Shown one piece after another: positions 30,371 to 39,173 of a DNA stretch of 64,000 nt. Every line of letters starts with the position of its first letter. Position 1 is the first letter of the stretch. The position numbers and the translations under genes were made by a program. This DNA is from Cupriavidus sp. D384 (GTDB lineage: Bacteria; Pseudomonadota; Gammaproteobacteria; Burkholderiales; Burkholderiaceae), in NCBI RefSeq assembly GCF_001652915.1, contig NZ_BBQI01000073.1, positions 1-64,000 on the forward strand, read 5' to 3'. The notes under the pieces were generated by a model, which worked only from the letters and a program-made list of their open reading frames with translations, ran no database searches and was not told the DNA's origin.

Positions 30371-30430
30371 GTCTCTCTCCTGTGATGTTCTTGTGTCTTG
30401 TTCGATGGGGCCGGCCCGTGTCGGGCCGCG

Positions 30431-31978
30431 TCAGGGCCGCACGCCAAAGCGGCTGACACCGGGCTCGCGCAGCGGCGCCGCCAGATTGGCGAATTCGCAC
30501 AGCAGCGCGCGGGTATCGCGCGGATCGATGATGTCTTCGATGACAAACGCTTCGGCGCTGCGGAACGGCGAAGTCAGGCTGCGTACGCGCTGTTCGATTT
30601 CGGCGCGCTTCTGCACGGGATCATCGGCGCCCTCGATCTCGGCCTTGTAGGCCACTTCGAGGCCGCCTTCTATCGGCAGGGCACCCCAGTTGGCCGATGG
30701 CCACGCATACCGGAAATTGAAGCGGCCCATGTGCTGGTGCCCCGCCGCCGCCACGCCATAGGCCCGCCGCACGATGAGCGAGCACCACGGCACCGTGGCC
30801 TGGTAGACGGCCGCCAGCGCCCGCACGCCGTAGCGCATGATCCCGGCCTGCTCTGCCTCCAGGCCAACCTGAAAGCCTGCCGTATCCACGAGATGGACCA
30901 CCGGCAGGTGGAAGGTCTGCGCCAGGTCGACAAAGCGGGTGAATTTCTCGGCGGTGTCGCTGTCCCAGTTGCCGCCGTGACAGGCCGGATCGCTGGCAAT
31001 CACCGCCACCGGCCAGCCGTCCAGCCGGGCCAGCCCGGTGACGATGGCGCGCCCCCATTGCGTGCCGGTCTCGAAGAACGTCCCGGCATCGACCAGGGTC
31101 TCCAGAATCGGCCGGATCTGGTATGCGGCCCGGGTATCGCGCGGGATGGCCGACAGCAGCCAATCGTCGCGCCGCAACGGGCTATCCAGGGTGTTGGTCC
31201 GGGGCGGCAGGTCGTAGACCGAAGCCGGCAGATACGACAGGAACTGCCGGGCACGCGCAAATGCCTCCTGCTCGGTCGCCACCTCGTCGTCCACCACACC
31301 GTTGCGGGTGTGGATCTGGCTGCCGCCCAGTTCATTCTTGCCGATGTCCTGCCCGGCACGCGCCACCAGCGGAGGCCCTTCGCTGAACAGTTGCGAGGTC
31401 TCCTTGACCATCACCGAATAATGACTGGCCGCCACGCGCGCCGCGCCCATCCCGGCCACGGAGCCCAGCGCCAGCGACACCACGGGCACCGTGGCCATGT
31501 TCTCCACCACGTACTGCCAGACCTTCATGGTCGGAATCAGCGTGTGGCCCTTGATCTCGATATTGCGCACGGAGCCACCGCCGCCCGTGCCGTCCACCAG
31601 CCGGATCATCGGCAGCCGCAGGTCGTGGGCCATTTTCTCGGCGTGGATCAGCTTGTCGCCGGGCGCGCCGTCGTTGGCACCGCCCCGCACCGTGAAATCG
31701 TCGCCAACCAGCACCACCGGGCGCCCGTCCAGCTGCGCGCGGCCCATGACCAGGTTCGACGGAATCAGGTCCACCAGCCGCCCGTTGCTGTCATAGCGGC
31801 CGCTGCCGCTCAGGCCACCCACCTCGCGGAACGAGCCCGGATCGGCAATCGCATCGACCCGATCGCGCACCGTCAGCTTGCCCGCTGCCTTGTGGCGCTC
31901 CACCTTGCTGTCACCACCCATGCGGGCGGCCAGCCGCCGCCGCCAGGCGAGTTCGTCCACTTCAGGCTGCCAGCTCAC
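30431..31978 (-). CDS. Stand-alone acyl-CoA carboxylase carboxyltransferase subunit
   Basis: 515 residues from GTG 31978, chosen because GGAGAC lies 7 bases upstream and because the sigma-54 promoter (32039-32023) starts transcription downstream of the earlier in-frame ATG at 32029. MccB/PccB-type beta subunit: GKLTVRDRVDAIADPGSF, then the oxyanion Gly-rich segments VDGTGGGGSVRNI and GSVAGMGAARVAASHYSVM in the N half, and HLVDTAGFQVG with RRAYGVAAAGHQHM in the C half. First gene of the operon. It duplicates the activity built into the next gene, so it may widen substrate range or form a hetero-complex with its biotin domain. Confidence 0.9.
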   Translation of the reverse strand: MSWQPEVDELAWRRRLAARMGGDSKVERHKAAGKLTVRDRVDAIADPGSFREVGGLSGSGRYDSNGRLVDLIPSNLVMGRAQLDGRPVVLVGDDFTVRGGANDGAPGDKLIHAEKMAHDLRLPMIRLVDGTGGGGSVRNIEIKGHTLIPTMKVWQYVVENMATVPVVSLALGSVAGMGAARVAASHYSVMVKETSQLFSEGPPLVARAGQDIGKNELGGSQIHTRNGVVDDEVATEQEAFARARQFLSYLPASVYDLPPRTNTLDSPLRRDDWLLSAIPRDTRAAYQIRPILETLVDAGTFFETGTQWGRAIVTGLARLDGWPVAVIASDPACHGGNWDSDTAEKFTRFVDLAQTFHLPVVHLVDTAGFQVGLEAEQAGIMRYGVRALAAVYQATVPWCSLIVRRAYGVAAAGHQHMGRFNFRYAWPSANWGALPIEGGLEVAYKAEIEGADDPVQKRAEIEQRVRSLTSPFRSAEAFVIEDIIDPRDTRALLCEFANLAAPLREPGVSRFGVRP

Positions 31979-32022
31979 GCTTTGTCTCCAACTGTCTTTC
32001 TTTTGTTGATGCGAAGACACTT

Positions 32023-32039
32023 TGCACAAGCCGTGCCAG
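32023..32039 (-). promoter_or_regulatory. Sigma-54 (-24/-12) promoter of the acyl-CoA carboxylase operon
   Basis: The minus strand reads CTGGCACGGCTTGTGCA. Against the consensus YTGGCACGRNNNTTGCW there is one mismatch (G for T before TGC). The invariant GG (32037-32036) and GC (32025-32024) are correctly spaced. Transcription should start near 32012, 34 bases before the GTG start of the first gene. Confidence 0.87.
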
Positions 32040-32098
32040 CTTTCACGTACCCGCCCGAGCCCTGATTACATTGAGGAATCCTTGCGACATGGCTAAGA

Positions 32099-32159
32099 TG
32101 TCCACGACAAATACATAAGAGTGTCCGCATCGAGGACACAAATGGAGACACCCGTGTCC
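32099..32159. promoter_or_regulatory. Putative activator-binding (UAS) cluster
   Basis: Perfect palindrome GTGTCC-N7-GGACAC (32121-32139) flanked by single TGTCC half-sites at 32099 and 32155. It lies about 110 bp upstream of the sigma-54 start site, where enhancer-binding proteins usually dock, and right before the activator's own ATG, so it could also mediate autoregulation. Confidence 0.6.
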
Positions 32160-33914
32160 ACGGAGACAACACAACCGGCCGCCACGCTGCGACCGGATTC
32201 GGCGTTCCTTGGTGTGCTGGCATGCACTGGCGACGGCACGGCCGATGCGGCATTCGGGATCTGTGCCGAGGCTGCGGTGGCGTCGGCCACCCTGTCAGCA
32301 TGGCGGCAGGCCAACCCGGCAGGCGGCCGCAGGCTGTTTCCGGTGGAGGTCGGTGCGGCGCGCTATATCGGCCTGTCGCTAGACGACGGCCAGCGGCACC
32401 TGATCCTGCTGCATTGCGCCGACGCCCAGGCCACATTGTTCGATTTTCTGGGCACCGTGCCGTTTGCCGATGCCATCCTCGACCATTTCCTGAACGACCC
32501 TTACCAGGCCATCACCGTGGTCGACCACGCGGGGCTGGTGCGCTATATCAGCCCGGTCCACGAGAAATTCCTGGGCCTGGAGCCCGGCGCCGGCATCGGA
32601 CGCGCGGCCGCCGACGTCATCCCGAATTCGCGACTGCCCCAGGTTGTCAGCAGCGGCAAGGCCGAGATCGGGCAGCTTCAGCAACTGAATCACACTTCGC
32701 GGGTGGTCAACCGCATCCCGATCCGCCAGCATGGCGAGGTGGTTGGCGCCATCGGCCAGGTCATGTTCAAGGGGCCGGAAGAACTGGTGCGCATGCATAA
32801 GGAACTGGTGACGCTGCGCTCCGAGGTGGCCCGCTACCAGCGCGAGTTCGAAGGCCTGCGCGAACGCCAGGCCAATATGGGCCTGATCGGCGAAAGCGCA
32901 CCGATGCAGCGGCTGCGCCGCGAAATCCAGACCGTGGCCCGGCTGGACGTGCCCGTGCTGATCCTGGGTGAAAGCGGAACCGGCAAGGAACTGGTGGCCC
33001 GGGCCATCCACGGCACCGGCCACGACGACGACGCCACCGCGCGCCCGCTGGTCAGCCTGAACCTGGCCGCCCTGCCCGCCACGCTGATCGAGTCCGAACT
33101 GTTCGGCCACGCCCCGGGGGCTTTTACCGGCAGCAAACGCCAGGGCCAGGCGGGCAAACTCGAACTGGCCGCAGGCGGCACGGTATTCCTGGACGAAGTG
33201 GCCGATATCCCCATGGAAATGCAGGTGAAACTGCTACGCGTGCTGGAAGACCACATGGTCGAACGGCTAGGCAGCGGACGCGCCCGCAAGGTGGACTTCC
33301 GGCTGGTCTCGGCCACCAATCGCGATATTCCCGAACTGATCGACGCGGGCAGATTCCGCCTGGACCTGTATTACCGGCTCAGCGGCGTGGTGCTGCGGAT
33401 TCCTGCCCTCCGGCAACGGCGCGAGGATATCCCCGCGCTGCTGCAGCATTTTGTGGAGGCGTTCTGCACCCGCAATGGCATGCCCGCGCCACGGATCGAG
33501 CATGACGTGGCCCGGCACCTGGCGGGGCAGCCATGGCCGGGCAACGTCAGGCAATTGCGGCAACGCGTGGAAGAAGCGCTGGTGTTTTGCGACGGGCGCG
33601 CGCTGAAGGTGGCGGATTTTGCGCGCGGCGATGCGGCGCGAGGGGTCATTGCCGCGCCGGCCGCCGCCGACGACGCCGCCGCGTTCGCATCGGCCAGTTT
33701 CGCCGGGACAGGCGATGCAGACGCAGCCGCCGGCACGCGTCTGTCGAGTCAGTCATGGACGGATAGCAGCGCAGGCATGAGCGATCTGGCGTATGCGGCA
33801 GTGCTCGACGCCATCGCCCGCCACGGCGGAAACAAGAAGCGCGCCGCGGAACAACTGCGGATATCGCGGTCGCATTTGTATAAGATTTTGGAACGTGGCG
33901 GGCGGACGCCATGA
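32142..33914 (+). CDS. Sigma-54-dependent transcriptional activator (PAS-AAA-Fis)
   Basis: 590 residues from ATG 32142 (GAGGA upstream). The N-terminal sensory part includes a PAS-like segment (NDPYQAITVVDHAGLVRYISPVHEKFLG, about residues 118-145). The AAA+ domain has Walker A GESGTGKE (about 276), a sigma-54 contact loop reading GAFTGS rather than GAFTGA (about 326), Walker B TVFLDEVAD and the arginine-rich end of the family. A Fis-type helix-turn-helix (HGGNKKRAAEQLRISRSHLYKIL) closes it. No receiver domain, so it is probably ligand-activated. Divergent from the carboxylase operon, which it very likely controls. Confidence 0.92.
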   Translation: METPVSTETTQPAATLRPDSAFLGVLACTGDGTADAAFGICAEAAVASATLSAWRQANPAGGRRLFPVEVGAARYIGLSLDDGQRHLILLHCADAQATLFDFLGTVPFADAILDHFLNDPYQAITVVDHAGLVRYISPVHEKFLGLEPGAGIGRAAADVIPNSRLPQVVSSGKAEIGQLQQLNHTSRVVNRIPIRQHGEVVGAIGQVMFKGPEELVRMHKELVTLRSEVARYQREFEGLRERQANMGLIGESAPMQRLRREIQTVARLDVPVLILGESGTGKELVARAIHGTGHDDDATARPLVSLNLAALPATLIESELFGHAPGAFTGSKRQGQAGKLELAAGGTVFLDEVADIPMEMQVKLLRVLEDHMVERLGSGRARKVDFRLVSATNRDIPELIDAGRFRLDLYYRLSGVVLRIPALRQRREDIPALLQHFVEAFCTRNGMPAPRIEHDVARHLAGQPWPGNVRQLRQRVEEALVFCDGRALKVADFARGDAARGVIAAPAAADDAAAFASASFAGTGDADAAAGTRLSSQSWTDSSAGMSDLAYAAVLDAIARHGGNKKRAAEQLRISRSHLYKILERGGRTP

Positions 33915-33984
33915 CGCAGACCGGGAGTACAGCTTTTCCGGATCTGGCAAAGCCCTAGCCGCGCACACCGTTCGATGACCCGCA

Positions 33985-34007
33985 ATCTGGCGCAAGCTGC
34001 GCCAGAT
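33985..34007. promoter_or_regulatory. Perfect 10-bp inverted repeat before the alcohol dehydrogenase gene
   Basis: ATCTGGCGCA-AGC-TGCGCCAGAT, 70 bp after the sigma-54 activator and 137 bp before the dehydrogenase. Without a T-run it reads better as an operator or an RNA hairpin than as a terminator. Confidence 0.5.
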
Positions 34008-34143
34008 CAACCAACCCATCAATTTCTGCACCCCCAGACTCTGATCAACACTCGCGCAAATCTGTGGCAATAGACTGAAAGCGGCGCGCCCACCCGCCCC
34101 CGAAGGCCGCCGCCCTTCCGCCGAAGTCTCCAGGAGCCCAACC

Positions 34144-35217
34144 ATGCCCAGCATGCGAGCTGCAGTGTTTCAAGGTCCCGGCAAGATCACTCTTCAGGAA
34201 AAACCTATCCCTGATGTCGGTCCCGGCGATGCGCTGATCCGGATCACCACCACCACGATCTGTGGCACCGACGTTCACATTCTCAAAGGCGAATACCCCG
34301 TCCAGCCCGGGCTGACCATCGGTCACGAGCCGGTCGGGGTGATCGAGAAGCTTGGCAGCAATGTCACCGGCTACAAGGAAGGCCAGCGTGTGATTGCCGG
34401 TGCCATTTGCCCAAGCTTTTATTCATATGCATGCCAGGACGGCTGCGCGTCGCAGGACGGACAGGCCCACGGCCATGGCTACAAGCCGATGGGTGGCTGG
34501 CGCTTTGGCAACACCATCGACGGTACGCAGGCCGAATACGTGCTGGTGCCCGATGCGCAGGCCAATCTGGCGCCGATCCCCGATGGACTGACCGACGAGC
34601 AGGTGCTGATGTGCCCGGACATCATGTCCACCGGCTTTGCGGGCGCCGAGCGGGCCAACATCAAGATTGGCGATATTGTGGCGGTCTTTGCACAGGGGCC
34701 CATTGGCCTTTGTGCGACGGCTGGCGCGCGGCTGCGGGGCGCGTCGAAGATCATCGTGGTCGATGGTATCGACGAACGCCTGGCGATTGCCCGTCATATG
34801 GGTGCCGACGAGGTCGTCAATTTCCGCAAGACCGATGTCGTCGACGAGATCCTGCGGCTGACTGGCGGCCGGGGCGTCGATGCCTCGATCGAGGCGCTTG
34901 GTACGCAAGCCACCTTCGAGGCGGCGCTGCGGGTGCTGAAGCCCGGCGGCACGCTGTCCAGCCTGGGCGTCTATTCCACCGACCTGAGCATCCCGCTGGG
35001 GCCGTTCGCCGCCGGCCTGGGCGACCACCGGATCGTGACCTCGCTGTGCCCCGGCGGCAAGGAACGCATGCGCCGGCTGATGAACGTGATCGAAACCCAA
35101 CGCGTCGACCTGGCGCCGCTGGTCACCCATCACTACAAGCTGGCCGACATCGAATCCGCCTACGACCTGTTTGCCAACCAGCGTGACGGCGTGCTGAAGG
35201 TGGCCATCACGCCGTAA
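34144..35217 (+). CDS. Zinc-dependent medium-chain alcohol dehydrogenase
   Basis: 357 residues of the MDR family. Catalytic zinc ligands: Cys in TTICGTDVHI (about residue 40), GHEPVG (about 61-66) and a later acidic/His ligand near CPDIMSTG. The Rossmann fold is VAVFAQGPIGLCA, and VVDGIDERL ends in the Asp expected for NAD preference. The four-Cys structural zinc lobe is largely absent (ACQDGCASQDG remains), as in secondary-alcohol dehydrogenases of this type from Ralstonia/Cupriavidus. Probably oxidises short secondary or primary alcohols. Monocistronic, with AGGAG before the ATG. Confidence 0.88.
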   Translation: MPSMRAAVFQGPGKITLQEKPIPDVGPGDALIRITTTTICGTDVHILKGEYPVQPGLTIGHEPVGVIEKLGSNVTGYKEGQRVIAGAICPSFYSYACQDGCASQDGQAHGHGYKPMGGWRFGNTIDGTQAEYVLVPDAQANLAPIPDGLTDEQVLMCPDIMSTGFAGAERANIKIGDIVAVFAQGPIGLCATAGARLRGASKIIVVDGIDERLAIARHMGADEVVNFRKTDVVDEILRLTGGRGVDASIEALGTQATFEAALRVLKPGGTLSSLGVYSTDLSIPLGPFAAGLGDHRIVTSLCPGGKERMRRLMNVIETQRVDLAPLVTHHYKLADIESAYDLFANQRDGVLKVAITP

Positions 35218-35438
35218 TGCCGCAATGCGGTAAGCCTGTGAAGCCGTAACCCCGTAACCCCATCATGCCCGCCGTCCGCACGGCCCGCCCTCCACGGCGG
35301 GCCGTGCGCCGATCGCGACGCCCGACGCATGCGCGGCACCGCCAAAGTGCCGGCGAATCGCGCTTTTGTACAGGGACGTGCGCCGTGGCGTCCTTTATCC
35401 TTGGCAGCCAGGAGACCGTACAAGGAAAAGAGCCGTCC

Positions 35439-36785
35439 ATGGAGACCAGCCAGCCCACTCGATCCACCCGACCCGCCGCCCCCGAAAACCCGTGGCACAT
35501 CCTTGTGCTGCTGGCGCTGGGGCTGATGATTGCGTTCGTGGACCGCACCAGCCTGTCCGCCGCCCTGGCCGACCAGCGTTTCGTGCGCGAATTCGGCCTG
35601 ACCAGCATCGAGCGCGGCTGGCTCAACTCGGCCTTCTTCTGGTCGTACGGGCTGGTGCAGTTGCCGATGGGATGGCTGGTCGACCGCTATGGCGTGAAAT
35701 GGCCCTACACGGTCTGCTTTCTGGTCTGGTGCGTGGCCGCGGCCGTGACGGGCATGGTCAGCACGCTCCCTGCGCTGATCGTGATGCGGCTGCTGATCGG
35801 CCTGACCGAGGCCGTGGTGGTACCGGCCACCTATCGCTATCTCGCCAACAACTTCGACGAAACCCGCAAGGGCACGGCCCTCGGCATCTTCTCGATCGGC
35901 GGCAAGATGGGCCCGGCCCTGGGCGCGCCGATTGCCGCCTGGCTGATCGTCACGTGGTCCTGGCAGGTGATGTTCGTGGCAACGGGGCTGGTCGGCCTGC
36001 TGTGGCTGGTGCCGTGGCTGCGGCTGGTACGCGACGATTTCCCGTCGCGCGAGCAGCTGGCGGTGCGGGTTCACCGGGCATCGTCGGTGCCGCTGCGCAA
36101 CCTGCTGGCAAGCCCGGTGGTCTGGGGCGGGCTGGTCAACAACTTCTGCTACGGCTACTTCACGTTCTATTGCATGACCTGGATGCCCGCCTACCTGGTG
36201 GAACAGCGCGGGTTGTCGCTGACGCGCTCCGGGCTCTACACGTTCTTCAGCTTTGCCGGCATCGCCATCGTCGCCATGGCGGCCGGCTGGGCGGCCGACC
36301 GGCTGATCGCCCGGGGCCACGATGCCGTGCGCGTGCGCAAGTCGTTCGTGCTGGCGGGCTTCCTTGGCGGCACCACCGTGCTGCTGGGCGCCTATGCGCC
36401 ATCGCTGGAGATGGCGCTGTTCTGGAACGTGCTGTCGCTGTCGCTGCTGGGGCTGGTCACGGCCAACAACCTGGCACTGTGCAAGCTCACGCTGATTCCC
36501 CGGCAGGCGGTGGGCCTGAATACCGGCCTGCAGCAGGTAGCCACCAGCCTGGCTGGCGGCGTGTCGGCCAGCCTGTCCGGGTGGCTGCTGCATGTTGGCG
36601 GCAGCTATGAACTGCCGATGCTGGCGATCTTCGGATTCCTGCTGACCGGTGCCATCAGCACGGTGGTGCTGCTCCAGCGCAAATGGGCGCCCAAGGTCAA
36701 CGATTTGGATCCGATGGCCGCTGCGGAGACCGCACCGGCAGATACGCACGCAACCATCGAACGTCCGGCAACTGGCGCACCCTGA
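35439..36785 (+). CDS. MFS transporter, anion:cation symporter type
   Basis: 448 residues from ATG 35439 (AAGGAAA upstream; earlier in-frame codons are Arg-rich and unlike protein). Twelve membrane helices are predicted. Family markers: VDRTSLSAALADQRF after the first helix (ACS/glucarate-type GYxxRxxLS position), GWLVDRYGVKWPYT in loop 2-3 and RLLIGLTEAVVVPATYRYLANNF in helix 4. Such carriers import organic acid anions. It lies between an alcohol dehydrogenase and a second carrier gene; there is no direct clue to the substrate. Confidence 0.87.
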   Translation: METSQPTRSTRPAAPENPWHILVLLALGLMIAFVDRTSLSAALADQRFVREFGLTSIERGWLNSAFFWSYGLVQLPMGWLVDRYGVKWPYTVCFLVWCVAAAVTGMVSTLPALIVMRLLIGLTEAVVVPATYRYLANNFDETRKGTALGIFSIGGKMGPALGAPIAAWLIVTWSWQVMFVATGLVGLLWLVPWLRLVRDDFPSREQLAVRVHRASSVPLRNLLASPVVWGGLVNNFCYGYFTFYCMTWMPAYLVEQRGLSLTRSGLYTFFSFAGIAIVAMAAGWAADRLIARGHDAVRVRKSFVLAGFLGGTTVLLGAYAPSLEMALFWNVLSLSLLGLVTANNLALCKLTLIPRQAVGLNTGLQQVATSLAGGVSASLSGWLLHVGGSYELPMLAIFGFLLTGAISTVVLLQRKWAPKVNDLDPMAAAETAPADTHATIERPATGAP

Positions 36786-36935
36786 CCCCGGCACGCATCC
36801 GCGCCACGGCGCCGGTTTGGGGCTGACACAGGTCTGACGCGGCACGGAGGTGCCGCAGGCGTGGCACGGACATGGCCCGGCATGGCAGTATTGCGGTTTC
36901 CTGCACCCGCCCCCCGCCTGCCCGGCCGCTTTGCG

Positions 36936-37877
36936 ATGGAACTCGCCTTTCTGATCCTGCCCATGTTTGCCGTTGTCCTCGCGGGGTGGGCGCTTGCCGC
37001 AACCGGCATCCTCTCCGCGCGCGTGGGCGAAGGGCTCTCCGAATATGTGTTCGCCGTGGCCGTGCCCGCGCTGATCATCCAGACGCTGGCCCAGCCCGGC
37101 GACGGCACCACGGTGCATGTCGGCTACTGGATCGCCTACTTTGGCGGCTGCGCCATCGTGTGGGCGATGCTGGCCGGGCTGCTGGGCCGCAGGCAACGCC
37201 CGGACGAACATCAGGACAAGCGCTCGGCCGTGATCGTCGGCTTCGCGTCGAGCCAGTCGAATACCGTGTTCTTTGGCGTGCCAATCATCCTTGCCGTATA
37301 TGGCGATGCAGGCAAGGTGCCGCTGTTCCTGCTGCTGGCCGTGCATCTGCCGATCATGATGACCGCCGCCACGGTGTTGATCGAGCGTGGCGACGGCGGC
37401 TCGCTGGGCCGGCGGCTGCTGGAGGTGGCGCGGCGCCTGGCCCGCAATCCCATCGTCCTGGCACTGGCGGTTGGCGGCGTGCTGCGGCTCACGCATATCA
37501 CGCTCGGCGGCGTGGCGGCCACGCTGGTCAAGGCGTTTGGCGACACCGCTTCCACGTGCGCGCTTTTCTCGCTCGGCGTGTCGATGCACCAGTACCGGCT
37601 GCGCGATGGCCTGGGCGCGGCAGCGGCCATCTCCGTCGGCAAGCTCGTGCTGCATCCGCTGTTCGTCTGGCTGATTGCCTTCCACGTCTTCGACATGCCG
37701 CCCGCCTACGCCGGTGTGGCTACCCTTTTCGCGGCCATGCCGGTCGGCATCAACTCCTATCTGCTTGCGCTGCGCTATCGCACCGGGGAAGCCGCGGTGT
37801 CATCGGCCGTGGTGCTGTCGACCATCGTCTCGATCTTCACCATCGCGGCATGGATCAAGTGGCTGGACGTGGTCTGA
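36936..37877 (+). CDS. AEC-family (auxin efflux/malonate carrier-like) transporter
   Basis: 313 residues from ATG 36936, which directly begins the first hydrophobic helix (MELAFLILPMFAVVLAGWAL); no strong RBS is seen. Ten helices in two inverted halves; FASSQSNTVFFGVPIILAVYG and GVATLFAAMPVGINSYLLALRY are the crossover-type conserved segments. Members move malonate, auxin-like or other organic anions. The gene stands 150 bp after the MFS carrier in the same direction. Confidence 0.85.
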   Translation: MELAFLILPMFAVVLAGWALAATGILSARVGEGLSEYVFAVAVPALIIQTLAQPGDGTTVHVGYWIAYFGGCAIVWAMLAGLLGRRQRPDEHQDKRSAVIVGFASSQSNTVFFGVPIILAVYGDAGKVPLFLLLAVHLPIMMTAATVLIERGDGGSLGRRLLEVARRLARNPIVLALAVGGVLRLTHITLGGVAATLVKAFGDTASTCALFSLGVSMHQYRLRDGLGAAAAISVGKLVLHPLFVWLIAFHVFDMPPAYAGVATLFAAMPVGINSYLLALRYRTGEAAVSSAVVLSTIVSIFTIAAWIKWLDVV

Positions 37878-37986
37878 CAAGCCCCGCGGCCGGCGCGCTG
37901 CGGGAGCACCATTGCCGCCGGGGAGTAGAATGCCGGCCCAGTCTGCGCCAGGCACCCGGGCCAGGCAGACCAAACCGGAATTCCTC

Positions 37987-38295
37987 ATGCAAGACACCGA
38001 TATCGACGCCATCCGCCAGGCCTTTGCGCTGGTCGGTGAATTCGGCGAAGGCAAGACCCCGCGCTACCAGGTGACCAGCGAGGCCGAAGCGCTGAAGCTG
38101 GCTACGCACCGGCACTACAAGGGCGGGCTGTATCGCCGCATCTTCGAAGCGAAGCACTCGGAAAACGACGAGGTGCTGACCGTCTACGTACACATCTGGC
38201 CGCACAACACATCGCCATGGGTGCGCCCCGCCGAGATGTTCCATGGCCGACTGGAAGACGAACGCCTGCGCTTTGCGCCGCTGGCCGCAGCCTGA
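37987..38295 (+). CDS. DUF1653-type small protein
   Basis: 102 residues. The DUF1653 core is clear: HRHYKGGLYRRIFEAKHSENDEVLTVYVHIWPH, then WVRPAEMFHGRL. It is a small beta-barrel-like protein of unknown function, often found beside housekeeping genes. It is 11 bp before the short-chain dehydrogenase and probably co-transcribed with it. Start ATG 37987 chosen because the coding pattern and family match begin there. Confidence 0.83.
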   Translation: MQDTDIDAIRQAFALVGEFGEGKTPRYQVTSEAEALKLATHRHYKGGLYRRIFEAKHSENDEVLTVYVHIWPHNTSPWVRPAEMFHGRLEDERLRFAPLAAA

Positions 38296-38306
38296 GGGTA
38301 CCGATC

Positions 38307-39068
38307 ATGCAAATTCATCAGCAATGCGTGCTGGTCACAGGCGGCGCGCGCGGCCTGGGTGCCGCGATTGTCCGCGCCCTGGCGCGCGAAGGTGCCAGCG
38401 TCGTCATCAACTATCGCCGCAGCGAGGCACAGGCCCGTGCGCTGGCTCAGGAACTTGGCCCCCGCGCCGTGGCACTGCAGGCCGATGTGACCGACGCCGA
38501 CGCCGTGCGCCGGATGCTCGACGACGCGCAGGCGCACTTCAACCAGCCGGTGGTATCGGTCATCAACAACGCGCTGGCCGACTTCCGCTTTGATGGCGAC
38601 GCGCGGCCGAAGCTCGACGACATCAGCTGGGACCGTTTCCGGCAGCAACTCGATGGCTCGCTCAAGGGCGCGCTGAACACCATGCAGGCCGCTGCGCCCG
38701 CCATGCGCGGCGCGGGCTTCGGGCGGGTGGTCAACATCGGCAGCAACCTGTTCCAGTATCCGGTGGTGCCCTACCACGACTACACGGCAGCCAAGGCAGC
38801 GCTGCTGGCACTGACACGCACCGCCGCCAACGACCTGGGGCCCGACGGCATTACCGTGAACATGGTGTCGGGCGGCCTGCTGCGCGTGACGGACGCCAGC
38901 GCGGCCACGCCAGATGCCGTATTCGACCTGATCGCCAGCCTCACGCCGGTGCGCCGCGTGACCACGCCCGAGGAATTCGCCGACGCAGTGCTGTTCTTCC
39001 TGTCGCCGTGGGCGCGTGCCGTGACCGGCCAGAACCTGGTGGTCGACGGCGGGCTGGTGAAGGACTGA
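38307..39068 (+). CDS. Short-chain dehydrogenase/reductase, FabG-like
   Basis: 253 residues. NAD(P) motif TGGARGLG (about residues 11-18), INNALAD in place of the usual NNAG, catalytic Ser in VVNIGSN, YTAAK as the catalytic Tyr-x3-Lys, and the C-terminal GQNLVVDGG. Annotators would call it 3-oxoacyl-ACP reductase, but the lone context with a DUF1653 gene gives no proof of a fatty-acid role. An NYRRS after strand 2 suggests NADPH. Confidence 0.88.
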   Translation: MQIHQQCVLVTGGARGLGAAIVRALAREGASVVINYRRSEAQARALAQELGPRAVALQADVTDADAVRRMLDDAQAHFNQPVVSVINNALADFRFDGDARPKLDDISWDRFRQQLDGSLKGALNTMQAAAPAMRGAGFGRVVNIGSNLFQYPVVPYHDYTAAKAALLALTRTAANDLGPDGITVNMVSGGLLRVTDASAATPDAVFDLIASLTPVRRVTTPEEFADAVLFFLSPWARAVTGQNLVVDGGLVKD

Positions 39069-39134
39069 CAGGCCAGCTGGCGCGGGTCAAGGGACGCGGG
39101 TCGAGGGCCGCATGGCCCGGCGTCCCACCGCCCC

Positions 39135-39173
39135 GGCCCGCTCAGGCCCGCTCAGGCCCGCTCAGGCCACTCA
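39135..39173. repeat. Short tandem repeat GGCCCGCTCA
   Basis: Three perfect 10-bp copies (39135-39164) followed by a 9-bp degenerate copy that runs into the chemoreceptor stop codon. Probably slippage-generated; no coding role. Confidence 0.85.

Noticed and set aside
27617..30385. 922-codon + strand frame
   Set aside because: Runs antisense through the single-chain carboxylase, whose domains are unmistakable; no motif in the antisense protein.
31979..32029. ATG 32029 as start of the carboxyltransferase
   Set aside because: The -12 element of the sigma-54 promoter lies at 32025-32024, so the transcript begins after this ATG; GTG 31978 has an RBS.
35160..37685. 841-codon minus-strand frame over two transporter genes
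   Set aside because: Antisense to two transporters with complete membrane topology; low-complexity His/Gln/Arg content.
39135..39173. Short repeats as a CRISPR array
   Set aside because: Contiguous 10-bp units without spacers; no cas genes.
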